Virus record (IMG/VR): IMGVR_UViG_3300034283_002260
Coordinates: 1-31,611 of that record
DNA length: 31,611 nucleotides
From: a virus
Direction: 5' to 3' (one strand)
In this document: piece by piece, positions 1 to 5,050 of the stretch
Numbering within the stretch: position 1 is the stretch's first letter
Layout of the letters: each line of letters opens with the position of its first letter
Made by a program: the position numbers and the translations under genes
The notes under the pieces: model-generated
Seen by the model: only the letters and a program-made list of their open reading frames with translations
Databases searched by the model: none
What the model was told of the DNA's origin: nothing

Positions 1-5
1 GATAG

Positions 6-39
6 GATACTAGTATCAAGGTTAATCAAGGTGATTAAC
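6..39. promoter_or_regulatory. Two adjacent palindromes upstream of the first gene
   Basis: GATACTAGTATC (6-17) is a perfect 12-bp palindrome. GTTAATC-AAGGT-GATTAAC (21-39) is a 7-bp inverted repeat with a 5-nt spacer. Both lie just before the start codon at 64, so they could be an operator or a leader hairpin. The window begins here, so the promoter itself may be outside. Confidence 0.35.
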
Positions 40-63
40 TTAGTAAAAAGAAAGGTAGTTAAA

Positions 64-279
64 ATGACTACACTAAATACAATAACATTAGAGCCTAACC
101 ATGTTATGGCTTCATCTAATACAGGAAGCCCTATGGTCTTTCGCAATACAGTAGGAAACTACATTAGCCGCAAGGCATACCTAGAAATGCTTGCTACTAA
201 GCAAGGTGTAGTGTCTCATCGCTACCTATCACCTAACGAAAGTCGTTGGGTTATCTCTAACATGAAGGAGTCTATCTAA
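64..279 (+). CDS. Hypothetical protein, 71 aa
   Basis: Not recognised. I chose ATG 64 rather than the upstream in-frame start at 31 because a purine-rich AAAGG ribosome binding site lies about 8 nt before it and the palindromes lie upstream. The product is soluble, with no membrane segment, and is rich in Ser, Thr and Asn. The C-terminal half has a possible short helix-turn pattern (SRKAYLEML, then SPNESRWVISNM), but I cannot assign a DNA-binding fold. The stop overlaps the next start (TAATG), so it heads a translationally coupled run of four small genes (64-697). Confidence 0.7.
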   Translation: MTTLNTITLEPNHVMASSNTGSPMVFRNTVGNYISRKAYLEMLATKQGVVSHRYLSPNESRWVISNMKESI

Positions 280-446
280 TGACTATCACTTACGCAATAT
301 GGCAGGGTAGCAATCTACTCTCAGTAAATAACACATCTACTAACATCAAAGATGTAGATAAGATTATCAAAGAACTAAACGATAGCGATGTCGCTAAGAA
401 AGTTAAGTTTTCTGCTAACATCCAAAAGATAGAGGTAAGCAAGTGA
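279..446 (+). CDS. Hypothetical protein, 55 aa
   Basis: Small ORF whose ATG overlaps the preceding TAA (TAATG), typical of translational coupling. The product starts MTITYAIWQGSNLLSV and has a Lys/Asp-rich second half (NIKDVDKIIKEL, then DVAKKVKFSANIQKIEV), likely alpha/beta and soluble. Its stop TGA is overlapped by the GTG of the next gene. I do not recognise a family. Confidence rests on the continuous chain of overlapping start and stop codons. Confidence 0.6.
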   Translation: MTITYAIWQGSNLLSVNNTSTNIKDVDKIIKELNDSDVAKKVKFSANIQKIEVSK

Positions 447-595
447 GTCTAGAACTATTAGTAGATAGCGAATACTTTTCTCTATACATCAATAACCTAT
501 GGCCTAACGGAGTAGGTATTGAGATCCCTACATGGTTGCTAGTTGCTAGCATTGGATTGGTTTATTCTATTAGACTAATTAGAAAAGAAAAATAA
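443..595 (+). CDS. Small single-pass membrane protein, 50 aa
   Basis: Starts with GTG at 443 in a GTGA overlap with the upstream stop. The N-terminal half is acidic and aromatic (LVDSEYFSLYINNLW). Residues about 30-44 (TWLLVASIGLVYSIR) are hydrophobic, and the C-terminus is basic (RLIRKEK), as expected for a transmembrane helix with a cytoplasmic positive tail. Function unknown; small phage membrane proteins of this shape include holin accessory or superinfection-exclusion proteins, but nothing here distinguishes these. Confidence 0.55.
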   Translation: MSLELLVDSEYFSLYINNLWPNGVGIEIPTWLLVASIGLVYSIRLIRKEK

Positions 596-697
596 ATGGC
601 TGAGTATTCTGCTGAGCAATTGAGAAGGCAAGCCCACCTCGCAAATGGTGGGACACTTGCTAACTATGATAGGACACACTACACAGAGTCAGAGTAG
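596..697 (+). CDS. Hypothetical peptide, 33 aa
   Basis: ATG directly follows the stop of the membrane protein gene. The peptide (MAEYSAEQLRRQAHLANGGT, ending YTESE) has a short amphipathic helix followed by a Gly/Thr-rich tail. Its stop codon lies within the stem of the terminator at 692-716, so it is the last gene of the first operon. No family recognised. Confidence 0.45.
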   Translation: MAEYSAEQLRRQAHLANGGTLANYDRTHYTESE

Positions 698-716
698 TGT
701 GCTCACTATTTTTTTT
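692..716 (+). terminator. Rho-independent terminator
   Basis: Stem AGTAGTG / CACTATT (693-699 with 704-710, one G-U pair), loop TGCT, then a T run through 716. It ends the operon 64-697 and overlaps the last stop codon. Confidence 0.75.
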
Positions 717-735
717 ACATTTTATTTTTTTAAAC

Positions 736-815
736 GTGTATCATACATCTCAGAAAAATATTCAGATTTTGTAAAAATGAAATTTTTCAAATTTTTATAA
801 AAAATGTGATACACT
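736..815 (+). promoter_or_regulatory. Inverted repeat flanking an extended -10 promoter
   Basis: TGATACACT at 807-815 reads as a TGn extended -10 (TACACT). The ATG at 822 is 6 nt downstream, where transcription would start. GTGTATCA at 736-743 is the exact reverse complement of TGATACAC at 807-814, so the promoter overlaps one arm of a 64-nt-spaced inverted repeat, a possible operator. The sequence between is A/T-rich. Confidence 0.45.
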
Positions 816-821
816 TATAGC

Positions 822-908
822 ATGACCGAGAATACACCAGAAAAATCTGCAAGCCAGTGCTGCACCACCTGCGTTTGCACAAATTTACACAAATCACAAC
901 CAGAGTAA
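822..908 (+). CDS. Cys-rich 28-aa peptide
   Basis: Short ORF starting where a leaderless transcript would begin (-10 at 810-815). The peptide contains a CCTTCVC cluster (Cys at about residues 13, 14, 17 and 19) followed by NLHKSQPE, which could bind a metal with the His. No Shine-Dalgarno sequence is present, consistent with leaderless initiation. Too short to identify; inclusion rests on promoter placement and the neighbouring series of Cys-rich small proteins. Confidence 0.4.
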   Translation: MTENTPEKSASQCCTTCVCTNLHKSQPE

Positions 909-943
909 TTTAATACCCTAACGCTACTTTCTGGCGGTATATG

Positions 944-952
944 TGATAAAAT
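944..952 (+). promoter_or_regulatory. Extended -10 promoter (TGATAAAAT)
   Basis: TGATAAAAT ends 6 nt before the ATG at 959, implying a leaderless mRNA for the zinc-ribbon peptide. Confidence 0.4.
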
Positions 953-958
953 GGATGA

Positions 959-1078
959 ATGAAATCCAACTATGAAAAATGCTATTTCTGTGATAGAGAA
1001 GCCCTCTATACACAGCCTTATCAATTTGCAATAGTTGAGGTATGCAAAAAACACTTTAGCATGGCCTTATCATCATGA
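959..1078 (+). CDS. Zinc-ribbon-like peptide, 39 aa
   Basis: The product starts MKSNYEKCYFCDREALY and contains CxxC (C8, C11) and a CKKH pair (C29, H32). This treble-clef or zinc-ribbon-like spacing fits one bound Zn. The ATG at 959 was chosen over the ATGs at 951 and 955 because it is in frame with the Cys motif and sits at the predicted transcription start. The end overlaps the next gene by 4 nt (ATGA). Small Zn peptides of this kind are frequent in phage accessory regions and often bind host enzymes or nucleic acid; that role is inference. Confidence 0.6.
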   Translation: MKSNYEKCYFCDREALYTQPYQFAIVEVCKKHFSMALSS

Positions 1079-1236
1079 CCCAATACAAGGTTTTTGATGA
1101 ACCTGTAATCTTAACAGTGAAAACCAAGAGACCAGAAAAGTGGTTATTAATAGATAGAGAAACTGGGCAGGTATATCAAGGAAATCCAAAAGAGTATTGG
1201 GATATACTTAATCCATACATAAAGGGGGAAGAATAA
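1075..1236 (+). CDS. Hypothetical protein, 53 aa
   Basis: ATGA overlap with the zinc-ribbon peptide gene. The protein reads as a short beta-rich domain: VILTVKTKRPEKWLLIDRET, then GQVYQGNPKEYWDI. The pattern 'WLLIDRETGQVYQG' resembles small beta-hairpin phage proteins, but I cannot name a family. The gene ends in AAGGGGGAAG, which serves as the ribosome binding site for the next gene. Confidence 0.6.
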   Translation: MTQYKVFDEPVILTVKTKRPEKWLLIDRETGQVYQGNPKEYWDILNPYIKGEE

Positions 1237-1237
1237 A

Positions 1238-1333
1238 ATGAAGTCAGCACTTATAGCATCTGGCTTATTGTTAGTTACATTACTCTCATTAGCAAAGGTG
1301 CAATCTAAATATTCTAAAAAGTGGTTAAGGTAA
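1238..1333 (+). CDS. Small membrane peptide, 31 aa
   Basis: Preceded by a good AGGGGGA ribosome binding site and 1 nt after the upstream stop. Residues 4-20 (ALIASGLLLVTLLSLAK) form a hydrophobic helix or uncleaved signal, followed by a strongly basic tail (KYSKKWLR). Likely inserted in the host inner membrane with the tail inside. Function unknown. Confidence 0.5.
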   Translation: MKSALIASGLLLVTLLSLAKVQSKYSKKWLR

Positions 1334-1337
1334 ATAT

Positions 1338-1478
1338 ATGTACTTACTAGGGCTAGAAATTAGAAAAAATCGTAGAGAAAAAGAATATTCTATGAAATCT
1401 TGTTATCGCTGTGGCAGGATTGTCTGGATTGCAAAAGACAATCTTCGTGTTAACAACTATTGTTCATCCTGTAATTAA
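1338..1478 (+). CDS. Zinc-ribbon protein, 46 aa
   Basis: Contains two CxxC knuckles: CYRC (C22, C25) and CSSC (C42, C45), separated by 16 residues, the classic arrangement of a small zinc ribbon. A shorter version could start at the internal ATG 1392 (MKSCYRCGR). The gene sits 4 nt after the membrane peptide gene and 1 nt before the next ORF. Function unknown; zinc ribbons of this size in phages are often transcription-related. Confidence 0.6.
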   Translation: MYLLGLEIRKNRREKEYSMKSCYRCGRIVWIAKDNLRVNNYCSSCN

Positions 1479-1479
1479 A

Positions 1480-1623
1480 ATGGGCATCTTAGAAAACCTC
1501 GAAGCCTCTATGGCAGATGACGACGGTATGCCAAGTCAAAAAGATATAAACGCTATTAAAGAAATACTTAAAGATCCACATCTTGAAGAACGATTAAAAT
1601 ACATGGAGGAAAATGGAATCTAA
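1480..1623 (+). CDS. Acidic helical protein, 47 aa
   Basis: ATG 1480 follows directly after the zinc-ribbon stop and was preferred over an in-frame start at 1411, which would run through the Zn-ribbon gene. The product (MGILENLEASMADDDGMPSQ, then KDINAIKEILKDPHLEERLKYMEE) is acidic and mostly helical, with a possible helix-turn-helix-like 'SQKDINAIKEIL' segment. Family not recognised. It overlaps the next gene by 11 nt and carries that gene's GGAGG ribosome binding site. Confidence 0.6.
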   Translation: MGILENLEASMADDDGMPSQKDINAIKEILKDPHLEERLKYMEENGI

Positions 1624-1801
1624 TTATCCAGAATCTTGGGCAAGACAGACACCAAAGGGCTATGAAACAAATATAGCAAGACTACAAGATGGCGAATCTA
1701 TTGTTATAAATGATGGTTTGGCATTAAAGGTTTTTCAAGATTATTGCTGTAATGGTTGTTCATGTAAATCTGAGAATGATCACAAAAAAGACGGAATTTA
1801 A
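1613..1801 (+). CDS. Hypothetical protein with C-terminal Cys cluster, 62 aa
   Basis: Start ATG 1613 lies behind a strong GGAGG (about 1604-1608) inside the preceding gene. The N-terminal part is globular (WARQTPKGYETNIARLQDGE). The C-terminal YCCNGCSCKSENDHKK carries Cys 45, 46, 49 and 51 and a His that could bind metal. The gene ends 1 nt before the end of a convergent minus-strand gene, and no clear terminator is visible between them. Confidence 0.6.
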   Translation: MESNYPESWARQTPKGYETNIARLQDGESIVINDGLALKVFQDYCCNGCSCKSENDHKKDGI

Positions 1802-1802
1802 A

Positions 1803-2000
1803 TCACCACTTCTTAATAGGACATCTAGCATCCAGTAAAGAAGTCTTAAGTTTCATAAAACATCCACACTTGCTGCACTTGTTAAACTTAGGTTTGTAAA
1901 ACTCGCAAGCCCTACAAATTTCGAGACGGTATTCAGCCAATTCTTCTGGCGATCTTGGTGATCCATTAATCAAATCCCAAGGCTTAACATCATCACTCAT
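1803..2000 (-). CDS. DUF6171-like zinc-ribbon protein, 65 aa
   Basis: The sequence has CRAC (C29, C32), then CSKCGCFMKLKT (C42, C45, C47) and a closing ARCPIKKW (C60). This pattern matches the DUF6171 family of small, probably zinc-binding phage and bacterial proteins of unknown function. I placed the start at the second Met (MSDDVKPW) because a TATAAT box on this strand (2008-2013) ends 7 nt upstream of it, giving a leaderless mRNA; the longer form (ATG at 2009) would start inside the -10 box. It is the only minus-strand gene in the left arm. Confidence 0.75.
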   Translation of the reverse strand: MSDDVKPWDLINGSPRSPEELAEYRLEICRACEFYKPKFNKCSKCGCFMKLKTSLLDARCPIKKW

Positions 2001-2007
2001 ACAAACC

Positions 2008-2013
2008 ATTATA
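2008..2013 (-). promoter_or_regulatory. -10 box for minus-strand DUF6171 gene
   Basis: Reads TATAAT on the minus strand, 7 nt before the ATG at 2000. This predicts transcription starting at or 1-2 nt from the start codon. Confidence 0.6.
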
Positions 2014-2036
2014 TCCTATCTGGATCATATGTATCT

Positions 2037-2183
2037 ATAGCCAAACCTCATATCGGGAATATCAAAGTATCGGGGATATTAGAGAATATATTCCATAGTA
2101 GACATATGTGGTTTGTTAAACCATTGTTGTCTATGGGGAGGTTTGTTATCTCTATTTTTCGGCTTCGTTAATTCCCGCCGAAA
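2037..2183. repeat. Divergent intergenic region with nested repeats
   Basis: Between the divergent genes at 2000 (-) and 2214 (+). The hairpin TGGTTT-GTT-AAACCA (2109-2123) is flanked by CCATAGTAGACA and TGTCTATGG, which pair apart from a small bulge. GGTTTGTTA occurs at 2110-2118 and again about 2140-2148. Two near-identical TATCGGG(A/G)ATAT elements lie upstream. A separate TTTCGGC / GCCGAAA hairpin spans 2157-2183. Possible operator cluster or replication element. Confidence 0.4.
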
Positions 2184-2197
2184 TTTAAAATATATAA

Positions 2198-2206
2198 TGT
2201 TATAAT
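2198..2206 (+). promoter_or_regulatory. Extended -10 promoter TGTTATAAT
   Basis: Perfect TATAAT with a TGn extension, 7 nt before the ATG at 2214; no Shine-Dalgarno sequence between. Predicts a leaderless mRNA. Confidence 0.7.
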
Positions 2207-2213
2207 TAACCTT

Positions 2214-2480
2214 ATGACTATATCAGACTGGGCAGCATTAGTTTTAACTGTTTTTTCTATTGTCGTATTAGTTGCAGGCGGAATTAGATTTCTCGTAAAG
2301 AACTATTTGTCCGAATTAAAGCCTGACGGAAATGGTGGACATAATTTAGAAGGTCGTATCGCAAGAGTTGAAAATCGAACTGAAAAAATGGAATCAAAAT
2401 TAGATCACATGTATGAGATATTGATCGATTTCGTTGCTAGTCAAAATAGTAAAAAGTCTAAAACTAAGACTAAAGACTAA
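2214..2480 (+). CDS. Membrane-anchored coiled-coil protein, 88 aa (holin-like candidate)
   Basis: One transmembrane helix near the N-terminus (about residues 7-27, AALVLTVFSIVVLVAGGIRF) is followed by a hinge (LKPDGNGGHNL). A helical heptad-like segment (RIARVENRTEKMESKLDHMYEILIDF, about 48-73) and a very basic tail (KKSKTKTKD) come next. The layout resembles small actinophage membrane proteins sometimes annotated as holins, but a single TM helix plus coiled coil also fits a spanin or scaffold-type anchor. Expressed from its own leaderless promoter at 2198-2206. It is isolated from the lysozyme gene, so the holin role is only a suggestion. Confidence 0.65.
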   Translation: MTISDWAALVLTVFSIVVLVAGGIRFLVKNYLSELKPDGNGGHNLEGRIARVENRTEKMESKLDHMYEILIDFVASQNSKKSKTKTKD

Positions 2481-2674
2481 CTATATATTATATATAAAAG
2501 ATATTTTAAAAACCCATTTACAGTATATTCTTTTCTTTATATATTTTAAGTATACACTATGAGGTCTGGATTTTTGAAACTTTACCCGAAAAAATTATAA
2601 CAATTTTATAACAATGATTTATATATCTGGATTATAACGTTTTGTTATCAAATTATATTTTTGTTAATATTAAC

Positions 2675-2683
2675 TGATATAAT
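2675..2683 (+). promoter_or_regulatory. Extended -10 promoter TGATATAAT before the hairpin RNA
   Basis: Perfect TATAAT (2678-2683) with TG extension. The expected start of transcription is at about 2690, the first base of the long inverted repeat. Confidence 0.55.
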
Positions 2684-2690
2684 CCTACTA

Positions 2691-2748
2691 GACTAGTCTC
2701 TTGGTTGCTCTACCCCCCACCCACTGCGCCAAGAGATTAGTCCTTTTT
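2691..2748 (+). ncRNA. Putative small hairpin RNA / terminator with C-rich loop
   Basis: GACTAGTCTCTTGG (2691-2704) pairs with CCAAGAGATTAGTC (2729-2742), a 14-bp stem with one G-U pair. The 24-nt loop is C-rich (CUACCCCCCACCCACUGCG), and the stem is followed by CTTTTT. A promoter ends just upstream (2678-2683), so a transcript would be almost exactly this about 58-nt hairpin. Alternatives are a plain terminator for the 2214 gene, or a tRNA-derived element: the reverse complement holds GGCGCAGTGGG and GGTAGAGCAAC, which look like tRNA D-arm sequence, but no full cloverleaf is present. Confidence 0.5.
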
Positions 2749-2750
2749 CA

Positions 2751-2759
2751 TGGTATAAT
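2751..2759 (+). promoter_or_regulatory. Extended -10 promoter TGGTATAAT
   Basis: Ends 8 nt before the ATG at 2768, with no Shine-Dalgarno sequence; leaderless or near-leaderless mRNA predicted. It follows directly on the T run of the hairpin RNA. Confidence 0.7.
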
Positions 2760-2767
2760 CTAGTATT

Positions 2768-3169
2768 ATGTGCGTATCTACAGTTGAGAAATATGGCGCT
2801 AGCCCAATTAATATCCAATGGACAGTGGTAAGAGGAGATAGCGCAACCCTAAAGGTTGAATTTTTTGAAGATGACGAGGTCACCCCTTACGATACATCAG
2901 ACTGGACCTTCAGTGCTACGTCCTATGATCCAAATGGAGATATTTTGGATGAACTTACAACTACCGCAGAAAACGGTTATGTAGAAATTTTTGCATCGTC
3001 CTCTATTACAGAAAATTGGGGCGCTACAAGTTTTAGATCAGTAGTTGCAGAACTTCAGTTTGACCTAGAGGTTGTGATTGCTGGCGGTAGTGGTGAAAAC
3101 ATTGATACAGTATGGACACCAGTAATTGGAACCATCTGTGTCCTGGGTGATGTTAGTTCGAGTTTATAA
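2768..3169 (+). CDS. RGD-motif tail/baseplate protein, 133 aa
   Basis: Beta-rich protein with the motif 'IQWTVVRGDSATLKVEF' near residues 20-35. The same pattern (aromatic, x, V/Y, RGD, S/T, hydrophobic strand) occurs in two other products of this window, at 4060-4413 and 15813-16226. This resembles the N-terminal beta-sandwich of phage upper-baseplate (BppU-like) proteins, which often read 'kGDt'. Probably a small virion protein of the tail tip. Start ATG 2768 is set by the promoter. It overlaps the next small ORF (TAATG). Confidence 0.65.
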   Translation: MCVSTVEKYGASPINIQWTVVRGDSATLKVEFFEDDEVTPYDTSDWTFSATSYDPNGDILDELTTTAENGYVEIFASSSITENWGATSFRSVVAELQFDLEVVIAGGSGENIDTVWTPVIGTICVLGDVSSSL

Positions 3170-3255
3170 TGCCAGTAGTTAAAATATCAGAAAAAAAAGA
3201 TAATCTACCGCCAATTGTAAAAATTGGTAAAAAAATATTTAAAGTTAAAAAGTAG
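3169..3255 (+). CDS. Basic 28-aa peptide
   Basis: TAATG overlap with the RGD-protein gene. The peptide (MPVVKISEKKDNLPPIVKIG, ending KKIFKVKK) is rich in Lys with alternating hydrophobics, like a pair of beta strands. No family recognised. It fills the gap between two virion genes and may be a decoration or linker peptide, or non-functional. Confidence 0.4.
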   Translation: MPVVKISEKKDNLPPIVKIGKKIFKVKK

Positions 3256-3264
3256 GTTTGTTTC

Positions 3265-3996
3265 ATGGCAAAAAGTATGGACTTTCCAGACACATCAAAA
3301 AAGAAAAAATACTCAGAAACAGTTAATCAAACACAAGCAACTGGTACTCAATATGTCGCTGTTCCTGGAATGCAGGGGGTACAAGGAGAGCAAGGACCCA
3401 AAGGAGATAGGGGAGAACAAGGCCCTAAAGGCGATAAAGGCGAAAAAGGAGATAGAGGCCTTACAGGTCCACAGGGAGAGCGAGGGGAGCCAGGAAAGGG
3501 TGCTGAAGGCTATGATAGCGTATCTGGACAATACCCAGGATGGGCATACTATAAAAATAAAAATTTACAAGAAGTAAGGCTTGGCCCAGAAAGAGGAGAT
3601 GATGGATGGGTATTAATAAATTTTATAAAAGATGAAGAAAAGTCAAACGAAATATACATTCCTAAAGGAGTAAACACTTTATGGAACAATGAATCAAAAA
3701 ATTTTAATTTTAAAACCTTAAAAATTGGAGCAAGGGTAGATGTAAGATATGACTTTACCATAACCACATATATGAACAATACAGAGGTTTGGACTAGGCT
3801 ATTTGTTCCAAACTATGATAACTCCCCAACAGGATATGTCTCAACATTAAAATATCAATATTCTTATGATATATCTTATAACCAAACCATATATGTTGAT
3901 GCCCAAAGAATTCGTACTTTAGGTGGTGCTATACAGTTTCGAGCAGATAATGAAAGCAATATAGCCTTAAATGGTATCTATATCTCTGTTTCTTAG
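3265..3996 (+). CDS. Collagen-like virion fibre protein, 243 aa
   Basis: A Lys-rich head (residues 1-34) is followed by an uninterrupted Gly-X-Y tract at residues 35-79 (14 triplets starting GMQ GVQ GEQ GPK GDR). Such tracts form triple helices and are common in phage tail fibres. A 160-residue beta-rich C-terminal domain (about 84-243) probably acts as trimerisation or receptor-binding head. In the tract, Pro is mostly in the X position and Lys occurs in the Y position (GPK, GPK, GDK, GEK). Y-position Lys or Pro are the residues that animal lysyl and prolyl hydroxylases modify. Eight hydroxylase genes lie downstream, so it is a candidate substrate (inference). Only a weak ribosome binding site is visible. 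Confidence 0.85.
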   Translation: MAKSMDFPDTSKKKKYSETVNQTQATGTQYVAVPGMQGVQGEQGPKGDRGEQGPKGDKGEKGDRGLTGPQGERGEPGKGAEGYDSVSGQYPGWAYYKNKNLQEVRLGPERGDDGWVLINFIKDEEKSNEIYIPKGVNTLWNNESKNFNFKTLKIGARVDVRYDFTITTYMNNTEVWTRLFVPNYDNSPTGYVSTLKYQYSYDISYNQTIYVDAQRIRTLGGAIQFRADNESNIALNGIYISVS

Positions 3997-4005
3997 TGGT
4001 ATAAT
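3997..4005 (+). promoter_or_regulatory. Extended -10 promoter TGGTATAAT
   Basis: Directly after the collagen-like gene's stop codon. Transcription would start near 4012, giving a leader of about 48 nt that carries the hairpin 4020-4045 and an AAAAGGAG site before the ATG at 4060. Confidence 0.65.
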
Positions 4006-4019
4006 GATATTGCTAATAT

Positions 4020-4045
4020 TTTAAGTTTAATATGTTAGACTTAAA
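4020..4045 (+). promoter_or_regulatory. Leader hairpin before gene 4060
   Basis: TTTAAGTTTAA / TTAGACTTAAA form an 11-bp stem (one G-U pair) closed by TATG. It sits between the predicted transcription start and the ribosome binding site at about 4050. With no T run after it, it is a leader structure rather than a terminator. Confidence 0.5.
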
Positions 4046-4059
4046 CAAAAAGGAGAAGT

Positions 4060-4413
4060 ATGGCATTTCCAGGTACCTATAATTTTAGTTACTATCGTGG
4101 TGACACTAATGAGTTTGTTATTCGTCCTAAAAATGCTAATGGCACTTCCTTTAATTTAACAGGCTATACAGCAAATTTTGTAATTGCAAATCGTCGTGGT
4201 TCAACTGGAACACAAACAGTAGCAGCAGCAACAGTTAATACATCTACAAATATAATTACCTGCACCATTACATCTCCAGTTGGAAGAACTCTTGTAGCAG
4301 GAACATATGTATATGATGTTCAACTTACTAATACTACGCCAGACCCAGATGTTATATTAACAGTACTAACTGGATCTATTACAGTTACTGATGACGTCAC
4401 AGGTGCTGTCTAA
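4060..4413 (+). CDS. RGD-motif tail/baseplate protein, 117 aa
   Basis: The product begins MAFPGTYNFSYYRGDTNEFV, so the RGDT motif is at about residues 14-17. Beta strands follow (GYTANFVIANRRGSTGTQTV and TYVYDVQLTN), and it ends ITVTDDVTG. It is a paralogue of the 2768 and 15813 products in motif and strand layout, and resembles BppU-type N-terminal beta sandwiches. Strong AAAAGGAG ribosome binding site. Its stop overlaps the next ATG (TAATG), so the two are co-translated. Confidence 0.7.
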   Translation: MAFPGTYNFSYYRGDTNEFVIRPKNANGTSFNLTGYTANFVIANRRGSTGTQTVAAATVNTSTNIITCTITSPVGRTLVAGTYVYDVQLTNTTPDPDVILTVLTGSITVTDDVTGAV

Positions 4414-5006
4414 TGACTGAGGTCATACTATCTAATGATGACTTAACAGTTTTAGGTCCACCTGATACCGTCGAAGTTTTAGTAGACATAGGACCAACAG
4501 GAACTCGTGGCAGTCAAGTATTTGTTGGTATTGGAGATCCAAATATTATTGAAATTGGTCAAACCCCTATTTTAAATGATCTTTATATAAATGCTTCTCC
4601 TGGAGAAGATTATTCTTACCTTTATCAATATGTTTCAGAACCTGGTGGAGATTTATGGGTTGAAATCCTTAAATTAAATCCAACAATATATTCTAAAAAT
4701 TTTTTAACATCTTTTTCTGATGGAGAAGCACAAATTGTTATTCCAATTTCAAGCATAGTTAGTGTATCTGGTGCACCATTAATTATAGAAAATTTTAGTA
4801 TTCAATATACTATTAGAAATAATAACCCCGTTGCATCTTCAATGATACTTCCAGCCCTCGCTGGTGCAGGTGAAGATTTGGTAATTAACTTAAAGGCGGT
4901 TGAATATACCCTAGACTCTGGACCATCTGCAGATTGGCAAGCGCTAGAAGGTACAGTGGGTGTTGATATTTTTATAACAATAGTGGCAGAGAATGAAGAA
5001 TCGTAA
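4413..5006 (+). CDS. Putative tail protein with short collagen-like element, 197 aa
   Basis: TAATG overlap with the RGD-protein gene. The N-terminus has 'VLVDIGPTGTRGSQVFVGIGDP', a two-triplet collagen-like stub (GPT GTR G) typical of phage tail-fibre adaptor segments. The rest is beta-rich, with no cysteines or enzymatic motif. Most likely a tail-tip or fibre component. The promoter of the following fibre gene lies just after its stop. Confidence 0.6.
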   Translation: MTEVILSNDDLTVLGPPDTVEVLVDIGPTGTRGSQVFVGIGDPNIIEIGQTPILNDLYINASPGEDYSYLYQYVSEPGGDLWVEILKLNPTIYSKNFLTSFSDGEAQIVIPISSIVSVSGAPLIIENFSIQYTIRNNNPVASSMILPALAGAGEDLVINLKAVEYTLDSGPSADWQALEGTVGVDIFITIVAENEES

Positions 5007-5022
5007 TATGGATAAAAAAATG

Positions 5023-5031
5023 TGTTATAAT
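5023..5031 (+). promoter_or_regulatory. Extended -10 promoter TGTTATAAT
   Basis: Perfect -10 with TGn. The predicted start at about 5038 coincides with the GAGGTG ribosome binding site, leaving a leader of about 13 nt before the ATG at 5051. Confidence 0.65.
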
Positions 5032-5050
5032 TATTCCGAGGTGATACATT

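Noticed and set aside
815-1054. 79-aa minus-strand ORF over the small Cys-rich genes
   Set aside because: The plus-strand alternative gives overlapping start/stop coupling, promoters and Cys motifs; the minus ORF has none of these.
2691-2742. tRNA gene on the minus strand
   Set aside because: D-arm-like sequence is present, but no anticodon arm, T arm with TTCGA, or acceptor end could be found; the long stem fits a hairpin RNA better.
3224-3577. 117-aa plus-strand ORF overlapping the collagen-like gene
   Set aside because: It is a frame-shifted shadow of the Gly-X-Y coding sequence, with Lys/Glu-rich low complexity, no ribosome site and no plausible fold.
3265-3996. Collagen tract as a clear proline-4-hydroxylase substrate
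   Set aside because: Only one Pro is in the Y position, so the classical P4H site is nearly absent; I keep it as a candidate mainly for Lys hydroxylation.
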